A DNA stretch of 15,627 nt from JBFHES01 sp041584015 (GCA_041584015.1 JBFHES010000089.1:1-15627); one strand, 5' to 3'. Positions 1 through 7,381 are shown, counted from the first letter of the stretch. The notes: generated by a model not told the origin, from the letters alone. Numbers and translations: made by a program.

Positions 1-122
1 ACCTCCTTTGTAGCCGGTTCAAAGTATTTATCTAATAAGCCTTCATTCTTTGCCATAAGTGAATCGCTTGCATTCATTATAGCATCATGTATCGCATTGA
101 TGAACAACTTAAAACTAATCAT
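1..122 (-). CDS. Uncharacterised protein, N-terminal part only (last gene of the DUF2589 cluster in this window)
   Basis: This reading frame starts with ATG at 122 and is still open at base 1, so only the first 40 residues are visible and the end lies outside the window. They read as a mostly helical start: MISFKLFINAIHDAIM, then NASDSLMAKNEGLLDKYFEP. Hydrophobic residues recur every three to four positions, as in an amphipathic helix. There is no signal peptide and no cysteine. The start lies only five bases after the stop codon of the preceding gene, which strongly suggests translation from the same mRNA. I do not recognise the family. From its position it probably works with the DUF2589 and zinc-ribbon proteins upstream. 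It is too short to be caught by a length-filtered ORF search. Confidence 0.7.
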   Translation of the reverse strand, partial: MISFKLFINAIHDAIMNASDSLMAKNEGLLDKYFEPATKE

Positions 123-127
123 AATAT

Positions 128-517
128 TTATTCTTTAGGTAAAGTAACAACTGAACTATTACATATTTCGCGCATGACAATTATCCCCAGAGAAAGAGGC
201 ACCATTCCGGCATTTACTTTCACTAGCATATTTCTAGTGACGGTTGATCCTGATTTAATTAACTTATTAGAATCTTCTTTTTGATTGAATCGAATTATAC
301 TAGCGGCTTCAATGGCCATATCTAACTGCGATTTAAACAATGGTCTTGGATCTAACAGCTGAATCCTTGTGGCATCCAATACTTGATGTTCTTTTTTTGA
401 AAGCACTTTCTCAGATCGCATTCTACTTAATGACTTGGGCTTTTTAAGAATAGAATCAGCTCCAATACTTCGAAGTCTCAATTGTATTTTTTCGAGAATA
501 TTTTTTATTCTAAACAT
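128..517 (-). CDS. Uncharacterised 129-aa protein with a DUF2589-like C-terminal motif
   Basis: A 129-residue protein of unknown function, fourth gene of the five-gene minus-strand run. The first 45 residues are very basic (many Lys and Arg), and there is no signal peptide or membrane segment. Residues 47-78 look helical (LDATRIQLLDPRPLFKSQLD, then MAIEAASIIRF). The notable part is residues 101-117, VNAGMVPLSLGIIVMRE, which align without gaps to the C-terminal motifs of both DUF2589 proteins upstream (VHAGQLPLPQGVTTIIE and INASPLPLPVGVLTIID). I infer a shared fold element or a common binding or assembly tail. The gene starts 16 bases after the zinc-ribbon gene ends and stops 5 bases before the next gene starts, so it is almost certainly in the same operon. 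Function unknown; certainty that it is a real gene is good. Confidence 0.8.
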   Translation of the reverse strand: MFRIKNILEKIQLRLRSIGADSILKKPKSLSRMRSEKVLSKKEHQVLDATRIQLLDPRPLFKSQLDMAIEAASIIRFNQKEDSNKLIKSGSTVTRNMLVKVNAGMVPLSLGIIVMREICNSSVVTLPKE

Positions 518-533
518 AGTTCAATCAGTTCGT

Positions 534-734
534 TTATTCTTTGGAAAACTTACCTTTCACAGCTTCAAATTTCTCCATCGTTTCCTTAACGATGGGCTTG
601 CTTTCATCCGCCAATCCTATAGAGGCCTGACAATTACTACAAACAAATTGTACACCGAGTAACAATTGTTTCGTATCAAATGGAATTTTTGTTTGACACA
701 CCGGACAAGGTATAGTTTGTTCTTTATTCATCAT
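534..734 (-). CDS. Small zinc-ribbon protein of the DUF2589 cluster
   Basis: A 66-residue protein with two CxxC knuckles: Cys10-Pro-Val-Cys13 and Cys32-Ser-Asn-Cys35. The 18-residue spacing is that of a zinc ribbon binding one Zn(II) through four cysteines. After it comes an acidic turn (LADESKP) and a helical tail (VKETMEKFEAVKGKF). There is no signal peptide, so it is probably cytoplasmic. The start is either the first ATG at 734 or the second at 731; neither has a Shine-Dalgarno sequence. It lies 12 bases after the second DUF2589 gene and 16 bases before the 129-aa gene, consistent with one transcript. Small zinc ribbons often bind protein or nucleic acid; which applies here cannot be told. 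The domain call is firm and the role is unknown. Confidence 0.85.
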   Translation of the reverse strand: MMNKEQTIPCPVCQTKIPFDTKQLLLGVQFVCSNCQASIGLADESKPIVKETMEKFEAVKGKFSKE

Positions 735-746
735 CTTATTAATATT

Positions 747-1379
747 TTATTGTTTTTCTTCTTCGTTCTTTTCATCCTTTTCATTTGAAGGCACAGGGTT
801 AATTGCTTTTGTATATAGATCAATAATTGTGAGAACACCTACCGGAAGAGGCAGTGGGCTAGCATTAATATTCACCTTCAACCTACTGCGCATCTGGCTT
901 TTGTTTTGACCATCCTTAGACTGTCCTGGATCATGACTTATTCTTCCATTCAATTGTGCCTGTCTATCTAATGGGCTACTCTTAACCCCTATTTGGCCTA
1001 TTGGCTTGTAAGATGTAACTGAGGTGATTTCCATATCAAAATCGACTGTTACCTTATCAATAACCAAGGAGTTAATTGGAATTAATGTTAACAACGGCAA
1101 GCTAAATGTCATAGTAATCTGTTTAACATATCCTGCCTCATCTGGCTTTTTATTATGATCAATCTCAGACCTTGACATGGACATTTGAATCATTACAGGT
1201 TCGTATGTCTTAGCTCCTTCTTTTTTATCAAAGCAGTACTCCAACAGAAACCGAGTTTGCCCCGTAACCATAACAATATTTGCTTTGGAAGCAGCCACCA
1301 GCGGAGCACTAATAATTGATTCAATATTCAGTTCTTTGCTTAAACTTCTCCTTTTCTTATTCTGATCTGATTCTGCCAT
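747..1379 (-). CDS. DUF2589 domain-containing protein (second copy)
   Basis: A 210-residue soluble protein that I place in the DUF2589 family, whose function is unknown. Visible blocks are an N-terminal helix (residues 21-52, with SAPLVAASKAN and QTRFLLEYCF), a strand PVMIQMSMSR (61-70), the family core at 88-118 (SLPLLTLIPINSLVIDKVTV, then DFDMEI), and a C-terminal motif at 171-187 (INASPLPLPVGVLTIID). It ends in a charged Glu/Lys tail. The ATG at 1379 is preferred over one at 1397 because AAAAAAGGA lies directly before it and nothing similar precedes the upstream ATG. It is a diverged paralogue of the gene upstream, lacking that protein's long Pro/Ala linker. It follows that gene by 81 bases and precedes the zinc-ribbon gene by 12. 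Confidence 0.88.
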   Translation of the reverse strand: MAESDQNKKRRSLSKELNIESIISAPLVAASKANIVMVTGQTRFLLEYCFDKKEGAKTYEPVMIQMSMSRSEIDHNKKPDEAGYVKQITMTFSLPLLTLIPINSLVIDKVTVDFDMEITSVTSYKPIGQIGVKSSPLDRQAQLNGRISHDPGQSKDGQNKSQMRSRLKVNINASPLPLPVGVLTIIDLYTKAINPVPSNEKDEKNEEEKQ

Positions 1380-1460
1380 TATTCCTTTTTTAATCATGGT
1401 AAAAAGCTAGCATTTAAAGATGCTAACTTTTTACATTTATACCAATAAATTATATCGCTC

Positions 1461-2264
1461 CTAGCTTGTTGGACCCTTAATGGTAATTGGATCAATAGAC
1501 TTCGTAAATGCCTCGATAATAGTTGTGACTCCCTGAGGCAATGGCAACTGGCCTGCATGAACATTGACTGTATATTTTGCAGAATTCTCTTTCTTATAGT
1601 GAGTAGCATGAGTAGATTTATCTGTACTATCATAACTCGCGGCTCCATGCACTTTAACTGAGAACATTCCGGCATCAATAGAAGCATCAAAACTTGCTTC
1701 AGTATGTACCTTTTTTTCCTTTGTATCCTCTTGGTCTTCAGCGAAACTTGATTTCACTTCCATTTCGAATCCAATATCTACAGTTTCAACTGCAAGTGAG
1801 TTAAGCGGAACAACCGTTAACATTGGTAAATTAAATGCAGTAGTCATATTGGTAATTATTGGAGGTGTTGGCGGTGCAGCCGGGATTAAAGCAGTTGGAG
1901 GTTCCACACCGGCTGGCGATGCTGGCACTTCTGCTCTTCCAGGTGTACCAGGTGTAATGACAGCTCGAGTAAGCGACATAACAATCATTATTGGTCTATA
2001 CTCATTATGTTTATCAATTGCGGGTGTTCCTATTATTTCGTGTTGCGTAATTACACCAGTCTCATCTCTTTCCTCTGATTTACCTTCAATTTTTTCAGAA
2101 GCCTCTACCACCACCTTATTAAAACAGGTGTCTAACATAAACTTGGTCTGCGTCAATGCCATTTGCTGGTTAGCCGTTGCAGCGGCATTTAACGGCCCAC
2201 CAATTAAGGCTTCCATTGGTAGCCCTTTAAATTGTTGAGCCATCGATAATAATTTAGATTCCAT
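1461..2264 (-). CDS. DUF2589 domain-containing protein (first copy, with Pro/Ala-rich linker)
   Basis: A 267-residue protein, first gene of the minus-strand cluster. It shares the DUF2589 layout with the next gene: N-terminal helix at 18-50 (IGGPLNAAATAN, QTKFMLDTCFNK), strand PIMIVMSLTR (91-100), core at 140-170 (TAFNLPMLTVVPLNSLAVET, then VDIGFEMEV) and C-terminal motif VHAGQLPLPQGVTTIIE (235-251). Two parts are specific to this copy. One is a linker at about 104-136 made mostly of Pro, Ala, Gly and Thr. The other is a long Ser/Asp/Lys/His-rich segment at 172-230 between core and tail. There is no signal peptide. The ATG at 2264 is preceded by an A/T-only leader without Shine-Dalgarno sequence. 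Being first of the run, it is probably the most highly expressed. Biochemical role unknown. Confidence 0.88.
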   Translation of the reverse strand: MESKLLSMAQQFKGLPMEALIGGPLNAAATANQQMALTQTKFMLDTCFNKVVVEASEKIEGKSEERDETGVITQHEIIGTPAIDKHNEYRPIMIVMSLTRAVITPGTPGRAEVPASPAGVEPPTALIPAAPPTPPIITNMTTAFNLPMLTVVPLNSLAVETVDIGFEMEVKSSFAEDQEDTKEKKVHTEASFDASIDAGMFSVKVHGAASYDSTDKSTHATHYKKENSAKYTVNVHAGQLPLPQGVTTIIEAFTKSIDPITIKGPTS

Positions 2265-2846
2265 AGTTTTAAAATTTTAATTTATATTAATGAAAAATAT
2301 AATTCTACTAACAGCAACTACTTACCTCAAACCTGCAAGTATCAATCGTTAAAAAAATTGGAGAACGATTTTGGATTGTATTTCCTCTTGTTATGCTTTT
2401 TTGATAGGTTAAATTTATGAAACATTCCTTGGCTTGTCAAATAATTTTCGCCAAAAACCATCTTAATCGCTCTAATATTAAGACTAATACAAAATAGATT
2501 TACAAGAAAAGAGAAAACTTATAGTGCCTAGCTATGGCTTGTTTAGCGCTTATTCTAGATAGACACGCGGCCGTTATCTTTAATTAATATAAATAACGCC
2601 CAATAGTTATAGATAATGATACAAACTAAAATAAACACTTCCCCTATCATCGCTCCTTATTCCTAAGAACCAGCCCAACTGACACTTACAAACGCGCCCA
2701 TATAAAATCATTTACTCATCTGAAAATCGAACACACAATCGTTAGGATTATTTGCAAAAAAAATCAAACATCCTTAAACCACAAAAGATAGCTAACGTTG
2801 AGTGTTAGCTATCTTTTGCATATAATTAGAAGAAAAATCCTAAAAT
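2265..2846. other. 582-bp AT-rich gap between the DUF2589 cluster and the amidase gene
   Basis: No convincing gene is seen on either strand. The left part should carry the promoter of the DUF2589 operon, but I find no exact TAnnTTTG box on the minus strand; TATATTTTTC about 40 bases before the ATG is a weak approximation. A 39-codon minus-strand frame (2342-2461, basic and Asn/Lys-rich) is open but unsupported. The right end holds the strong hairpin at 2782-2818. The middle (about 2500-2750) has no coding signal and no repeat that I can recognise. Confidence 0.6.
2782..2818. terminator. Bidirectional hairpin terminator downstream of the amidase gene
   Basis: A perfect 15-bp inverted repeat, CAAAAGATAGCTAAC at 2782-2796 and its complement at 2804-2818, encloses a 7-base loop (GTTGAGT). 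The outer stem is A/T, giving a run of T at the 3' side on either strand, as in a bidirectional intrinsic terminator. It lies 28 bases beyond the stop codon of the minus-strand amidase gene and probably ends that transcript before the DUF2589 operon's upstream region. Confidence 0.8.
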
Positions 2847-3617
2847 TTATTTGATACCGCTAGTTATGCGACTCCAATCAAAAGCAGGACCGATATCCCA
2901 TTTTTTTGAAGAACGATAATTAATATGGCTTACTATTCCTTTAAAAGAGGCCGCTGCAGCATCAGGGAATAATTCAAATCTCTTGCTTTCAGGTAGTAAT
3001 TCTCTTGGAATATCATACTTCGCAGTTAAGTATCTTAATAAGGAGATTAAGCTTTTATATTGTGCATCGGTAAATGAAGCATAATATTGGTAATCCCTAA
3101 ATCCGGCCTCTACATGTCCATAATATTCAGTTTCAGAAAGCTTACAGTAAACATCGGTATCACTATATGGAGTTACCAAATCTTCTCCCTTCTTCCGTAA
3201 ATATCCAATATTTGACAATTCTATTCCTATGGAGCTCTTGCTCATTGTAGTGTTGCCACCAATGGTTCCGGAACCTAAATGATACGACCAATACTTGGAA
3301 GACCACAAACTAAAGATCTCACCACTTCTGGCAATTACAAATGGAACCGACACATGATTGCTATTCCTGGTAAGTGCTGCAATATCGTTTTTTAAATACC
3401 CCGCGGTAAAATGCAAGACAATTCTCTCCTTGGCAACGGCCTCCTTATAGAAAAAGGATTCATCATCATTATCTCTCCTGCATTCTGTATAATCCAACAT
3501 TGTAGCTTCTCCGCTAATCGGAATACTTAATTTTCGAAAAACATGCTTTTGACCTTGAGCGTCGACACCATTTAAGTTAAAAGACTGCTCATGTTGAGCA
3601 ATTAGGGAAACATTCAT
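2847..3617 (-). CDS. N-acetylmuramoyl-L-alanine amidase, Amidase_2/AmpD type, no signal peptide
   Basis: Predicted zinc amidase that cuts the bond between N-acetylmuramic acid and L-alanine in peptidoglycan or its fragments. Visible family marks are His69 in IVLHFTAG (first zinc ligand), Glu133 in IGIELSN, and His231, Lys239 and Asp241 in the C-terminal SHINYRSSKKWDIGPAF. The spacing of 8 and 10 residues from His231 to Lys and Asp equals that of AmpD (His154, Lys162, Asp164), so the third ligand is Asp, as in AmpD, not the Cys of T7 lysozyme. At 256 residues it is longer than AmpD, with about 60 extra N-terminal residues. It has neither signal peptide nor membrane anchor, so it either recycles muropeptides in the cytoplasm or is released another way (lysis, secretion system, prophage-type endolysin). 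No phage gene is adjacent. It lies downstream of the ankyrin gene, 216 bases away. Confidence 0.87.
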   Translation of the reverse strand: MNVSLIAQHEQSFNLNGVDAQGQKHVFRKLSIPISGEATMLDYTECRRDNDDESFFYKEAVAKERIVLHFTAGYLKNDIAALTRNSNHVSVPFVIARSGEIFSLWSSKYWSYHLGSGTIGGNTTMSKSSIGIELSNIGYLRKKGEDLVTPYSDTDVYCKLSETEYYGHVEAGFRDYQYYASFTDAQYKSLISLLRYLTAKYDIPRELLPESKRFELFPDAAAASFKGIVSHINYRSSKKWDIGPAFDWSRITSGIK

Positions 3618-3738
3618 AACATGAGTTTAAAATGAATAATAACTGAAACACCTCTGTACTTTTCCAAATTGAACTTGCAACCAAGCTCATTAATTGGGAA
3701 TATGAAAATTGAAGTCTTTTTATTTGTTTGACTTATTT

Positions 3739-3746
3739 CAAAGTTA
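3739..3746 (-). promoter_or_regulatory. Possible Bacteroidota -7 box for the amidase gene
   Basis: On the minus strand this reads TAACTTTG, an exact match to the TAnnTTTG -7 consensus of Bacteroidota. It lies about 120 bases before the amidase ATG, in the 216-bp gap after the ankyrin gene. I see no TTG-type -33 element at the right distance, so this is a weak call. If real, the amidase would be transcribed separately from the genes upstream. Confidence 0.3.
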
Positions 3747-3833
3747 AAGAATTCTTTAATACCTAACTGATTTTTATTTCTTGATAACTTAAAAATTAGC
3801 TACAGTTCATCATTCGCTGCTGATTTCTGTAGA

Positions 3834-5510
3834 TTAGCCACCATGCTTAGCCATATGCAGGCTATCAAGCTCAGCAATATAATTGCTTATCATTAGCTTA
3901 ATGATATCATTCTTTGCCCAATCTAATGCGGTTTTACCTTGATTATCTCTAATTCGTGGATTGCATCTTCGCGCTATAAGGAGTTCAACGTTTTTTACAT
4001 TCCCTATTTTTGAATGTAAAATAAACGCACTGCCTTGTCTGCCTGTAACATTAATATTTGCTCCATGATCAAGCAAATACCTGAGCATGGGTTCTTGCAA
4101 AGACATGCTGGCAATTGAGAATACACCTACATCAACTCCTTTACTTTGCAGATATTCCAATGACTCAATATCATTTTTTCTAATCAACTGTTCCAGAGGC
4201 ATTTTCTCCGGAAGAACAGCTCCTTTACTGACTAGATATTTTAGCATCTCCAAACTTGTTGCCCGGAATATCGGAAGCTGATTCCGCTCAGCTGTATTAA
4301 TATCAACCCCTTTAGAGATTAAATAATCAATCATATCATAATTTTCACCACCTATTGCCATCAATAATGGAGTACCAAATCCTGTGTAGGTTGAGCCATA
4401 ACGAATATAATTAATATCGGCACCGCCTTCTACAAGCCTTTTAAGAATCTCCATATCGGACTTATATACTAAATGATACATTAAAGGTGTTAACTTATTC
4501 CGATGAACAAAGTTAGGATCAGCTCCAGCATCGAGTAGCAATTTAACAATTTCAGCATTTGGTGCTATGAATAACGGTGGATAACCATACTGACCAGCAA
4601 TATTCAAATCCTCATAAAATTCGACTAACTTTTTAACCATAGCTGTATTTCCATTCTTGCATGCAATGTGCAAACCAGTTTGTTTGTCATTATCTACTAA
4701 AACGCTCTTTGCTTTCAAGTTTGATATCTGACAAATTGATGAAGTATCATTCGTTTCTACCAGATCCCACCAATTCATCCGGTTATTTTGCTCACTAACC
4801 GGTTTCCAGTTTATTGAAATGGCAATTATCAACATTACAAGCATATAGATGAATGAGAATAGCAGCTTTTGTTTTTTCACAAACATTAGCAAAATAGAAA
4901 TGGCTATAAACAGGTTAAGATTAATTAGACCTAGTTTTAATAAAGGACCATGTTTAAGTGAGAAGGTATGTTTAGGAGAAAAATCAGGTGTAATAATTAT
5001 TACAATTGATAAAAACCCGATTACGGCAAAGGTAGTGAAGCTGATTCTAGAATATGCCAGTTTAAAGTGTCTACATAAAAGCCAATAACATCCAATGGCA
5101 TAGGTCATACCCATGAAACCTGTTGTCCAAGTTTTAAAATACTCAAACCCGGCATTAGTATGATTAAACAAAGTACCAATAATATAAGCTATTAGTAGAG
5201 CTCCAAGTCCTGCAAAGCCACCATAGATGGAAGTTACCAGTAGCGGACTTATTTTAAGTTCCTGTTTATTCTTAAACACCAAGGTATCGAGAAGAACTGT
5301 ATTTATTAATAGAAAGATGAAACCTGGTAAGAAAACTCCTAAAAGGATTGTTAAAGGATTGAACCCAATTGCCGGAACTCCAATATCCGAATAGCCATTC
5401 GAAATTGAGCTATTAATAAGAAACTCGGCACCAACTGTTGAAATGTATCCACTAAATAAGCCGCCTATGAGAATGATGGCCAATATACTCTTGAAGTTTA
5501 GCTTATCCAT
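3834..5510 (-). CDS. Membrane protein with seven TM segments and a C-terminal ankyrin-repeat domain
   Basis: A 558-residue two-part protein. Residues 1-235 contain about seven hydrophobic segments (near 9-28, 54-76, 89-114, 130-147, 156-174, 190-211, 216-234). The basic loops KNKQELK, CRHFKLAYSR and VKKQK fall after TM2, TM4 and TM6, so by the positive-inside rule the N-terminus is cytoplasmic and the C-terminal domain is in the periplasm. Residues 245-545 hold about eight ankyrin repeats, recognisable by TGLHIACKNGNTAMVKKLV, IVKLLLDAGADPN, ILKRLVEGGADIN, MIDYLISKGVDIN and KTALDWAKN. Ankyrin repeats bind proteins, so the domain probably holds a periplasmic partner; the partner is unknown. The gene follows the M14 peptidase gene by 55 bases on the same strand and may share its transcript; the amidase gene is next downstream. 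I do not recognise the membrane part as a named family. Confidence 0.85.
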   Translation of the reverse strand: MDKLNFKSILAIILIGGLFSGYISTVGAEFLINSSISNGYSDIGVPAIGFNPLTILLGVFLPGFIFLLINTVLLDTLVFKNKQELKISPLLVTSIYGGFAGLGALLIAYIIGTLFNHTNAGFEYFKTWTTGFMGMTYAIGCYWLLCRHFKLAYSRISFTTFAVIGFLSIVIIITPDFSPKHTFSLKHGPLLKLGLINLNLFIAISILLMFVKKQKLLFSFIYMLVMLIIAISINWKPVSEQNNRMNWWDLVETNDTSSICQISNLKAKSVLVDNDKQTGLHIACKNGNTAMVKKLVEFYEDLNIAGQYGYPPLFIAPNAEIVKLLLDAGADPNFVHRNKLTPLMYHLVYKSDMEILKRLVEGGADINYIRYGSTYTGFGTPLLMAIGGENYDMIDYLISKGVDINTAERNQLPIFRATSLEMLKYLVSKGAVLPEKMPLEQLIRKNDIESLEYLQSKGVDVGVFSIASMSLQEPMLRYLLDHGANINVTGRQGSAFILHSKIGNVKNVELLIARRCNPRIRDNQGKTALDWAKNDIIKLMISNYIAELDSLHMAKHGG

Positions 5511-5565
5511 AATATAGCGGATTTTTTATACTCTAACGGAATCTCCATCCATTTATAATTTAGTT

Positions 5566-6822
5566 TCATTCAAGCATAATTCGCATTAGCTCAATTGCAG
5601 CTACTTTTGCTTTTTGTTTAACAAACTCACGATCTGTGGCATCTCCCACCTCATACACCACCGACTCTGCTCCATGTGCATAAAAGAAATACGAAACAGA
5701 ACTTATGCGCACATCATGCTCGGTTTTGGGTTCAACATTAGGCTCATAGTCCGCTATTCTGGCACCAATAGAATCTATCCAGGCAGGAATAACACCAGGC
5801 ATATTTCCCTTTAAACTAGGATCTATCGTATAAAATATGTCTTCATAAGTTGAGTGAAAATCCAATCCGACTAAAAACGTGCCGCCACTAGCCACCACCT
5901 TCTGTTCCATGAATTCCTTAACCAATACTGTTTCTTTCTGTTCGAAATCTTCCCAATCGCGATTTAAGTCAACACCACCAGCGCTATGGCGCCAATGTCC
6001 TCTATCAACACCATCCGGATTAAGCATAGGTATCACATAAGTATTAAATCTTGCTCTAAACTTTTTGGCCAATTCAGTATCAGCACAAATGCTTTCAATA
6101 AATGTTTGCATTGCCATATAACCGCTTAATTCGGGCGGATGCTGCCTTGATAACACCATGAGCATTTCTTTATCGTTTCCATTGCCAATATTTAACAATT
6201 CAATTGGCCTACCCTCCAGGCTCTCACCTATACTCACTTTTTGGGTAAATGAGAATTGGGCAACGGAATCTGTCCAAATTGAATTATCCTTTGACGTAAT
6301 TAATTCTTGCGCGGCAATCCAAAGTGTATCGGGCGAGAGCTTCAACCTCATCGAAAAGTAGTCTGGTAGCTTTCGTTTGTTTTTACGTTTTGCAACCGGA
6401 CCTTCAAAATATTGTATTGAATCAAGCTTAATCCACTCTTTGCCATCTTGACTGATTTTAGGATAATATCTATTTCTTACTCCCTGCAGCAACTTAATTT
6501 TAAGGTGAATCTCCTGTGTGTCTGACGACCATATTTTTAACGCATACCAGGGACTTGAGTTTATTGGTGTATTTTCCGGGTTAATCAATGCTGTTATAAG
6601 CGTATCATTGGTACGTATCATACCACTCACTCTTGCTCCTGCAAAATTATTCGTGGCTTTTATTCCACTACCGAGGTCGAATTCTTGCTTAAATTCTTGC
6701 TGGATTGGTTGCGGTTGTGTGTCTACCTTTTGCAATGGAGCTTGACCTTTCCATTTACTATCGCATGATGTCGCCAGCAACAGAAAGAAAATCAGCATAA
6801 AATAATTTATACACCTATTCAC
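5566..6822 (-). CDS. M14-family zinc carboxypeptidase, AGBL/Nna1-like, lipoprotein
   Basis: Predicted metallocarboxypeptidase removing C-terminal residues from peptides. Residues 1-20 form a lipoprotein signal ending in LLLATSC, with Cys20 as the lipid site, so it is exported and membrane-anchored. Residues about 50-190 resemble the beta-sandwich found before the catalytic domain in AGBL/Nna1 carboxypeptidases (PWYALKIWSS, YYPKISQDGKEWIKLDS). The M14 site is complete: His228 and Glu231 in SRQHPPE and His323 in DFHST bind zinc, NPDG (268-271) and NRD (287-289) line the substrate pocket, and Glu391 in VVYEVGD is the catalytic Glu. At 418 residues it is full length for this group. The substrate is unknown; imported peptides or cell-wall peptides are both possible. 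The ankyrin gene follows after 55 bases without a visible terminator. Confidence 0.9.
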   Translation of the reverse strand: MNRCINYFMLIFFLLLATSCDSKWKGQAPLQKVDTQPQPIQQEFKQEFDLGSGIKATNNFAGARVSGMIRTNDTLITALINPENTPINSSPWYALKIWSSDTQEIHLKIKLLQGVRNRYYPKISQDGKEWIKLDSIQYFEGPVAKRKNKRKLPDYFSMRLKLSPDTLWIAAQELITSKDNSIWTDSVAQFSFTQKVSIGESLEGRPIELLNIGNGNDKEMLMVLSRQHPPELSGYMAMQTFIESICADTELAKKFRARFNTYVIPMLNPDGVDRGHWRHSAGGVDLNRDWEDFEQKETVLVKEFMEQKVVASGGTFLVGLDFHSTYEDIFYTIDPSLKGNMPGVIPAWIDSIGARIADYEPNVEPKTEHDVRISSVSYFFYAHGAESVVYEVGDATDREFVKQKAKVAAIELMRIMLE

Positions 6823-6934
6823 AATTGTTTTAATTTTTTAAGATAACGAGCCTGTAAGATAAGCAATTGACATTTTAGTTTTTGCAAGTAAAGCTAATAT
6901 TTGAAGAGAAGATTGTGCTTGTGTGAACTGAATC

Positions 6935-7381
6935 CTATTCTTTAATAAGATAAGCTAAGACGGCTTGCCAATTAGGGAATTCCTCCTGACCAAAATGGAT
7001 ATGTTTTCCTTCAAATTCCTCTACCCCATTTTTTAGTCGATCATCAATAAGGAAATCTCCCTTATTAAGATTTTTATGATGCGATAAAATCACTCGCTTA
7101 TAGGCCGATTTATTCAAATACTTTTTAACCCATAAAACTTTCTCCGATGCAGCTGTTGGATTTTCCCAAGGCGATGTAGACAAGATATAAGTATCATAGT
7201 AGTTCGCAAGTTTCTCGAAGGCATCAATAGCTCCTGGCATTGGATCCATTAAGGAGAAGATACCCGGCACCTCATCAAGTCTTCCTTCAAACGCTTGCTG
7301 CTTTGCAAGTGAGAGCTGCTCTATTCCTGATTTAAAATCAACAAGAACATTATCCATATCAATGTAAAGTATTTTCTTCAT
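6935..7381 (-). CDS. 5'(3')-deoxyribonucleotidase, HAD-type NT5C family
   Basis: A 148-residue HAD-fold phosphatase, predicted to remove phosphate from (deoxy)nucleoside monophosphates and so help control nucleotide pools in the cytoplasm. Visible motifs are the nucleophile motif YIDMDNVLVDF (Asp8 nucleophile, Asp10 acid/base), motif II in YILSTSPW, a lysine in ILSHHKNL, and the Mg-binding acidic pair in LIDDRLKNG. The short HAD core with a small helical cap (DEVPGIFSLMDPMPGA) is typical of the NT5C group. I take the ATG at 7381 (MKKILYID) as start. An in-frame ATG at 7402 would add seven residues before the first strand with no sign of conservation. The gene stands alone between the M14 peptidase gene (112-bp gap) and the divergent CLC gene. 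Its exact substrate cannot be read from sequence. Confidence 0.88.
   Translation of the reverse strand: MKKILYIDMDNVLVDFKSGIEQLSLAKQQAFEGRLDEVPGIFSLMDPMPGAIDAFEKLANYYDTYILSTSPWENPTAASEKVLWVKKYLNKSAYKRVILSHHKNLNKGDFLIDDRLKNGVEEFEGKHIHFGQEEFPNWQAVLAYLIKE

Noticed and set aside
1380..1397. Upstream ATG (1397) for the second DUF2589 gene
   Set aside because: No ribosome-binding sequence precedes it, whereas AAAAAAGGA lies just before the ATG at 1379.
1849..2238. Plus-strand open frame of 129 codons across the first DUF2589 gene
   Set aside because: It is the mirror of the Pro/Ala/Gly-rich linker codons; the minus-strand frame has clear paralogy to its neighbour.
2500..2820. Possible integron attC-like or mobile-element end in the large gap
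   Set aside because: Fragments such as TAACGCCC and the GTTAGC stem do not satisfy the RYYYAAC/GTTRRRY pairing, and no integrase or transposase is present; the stem is better read as a terminator.
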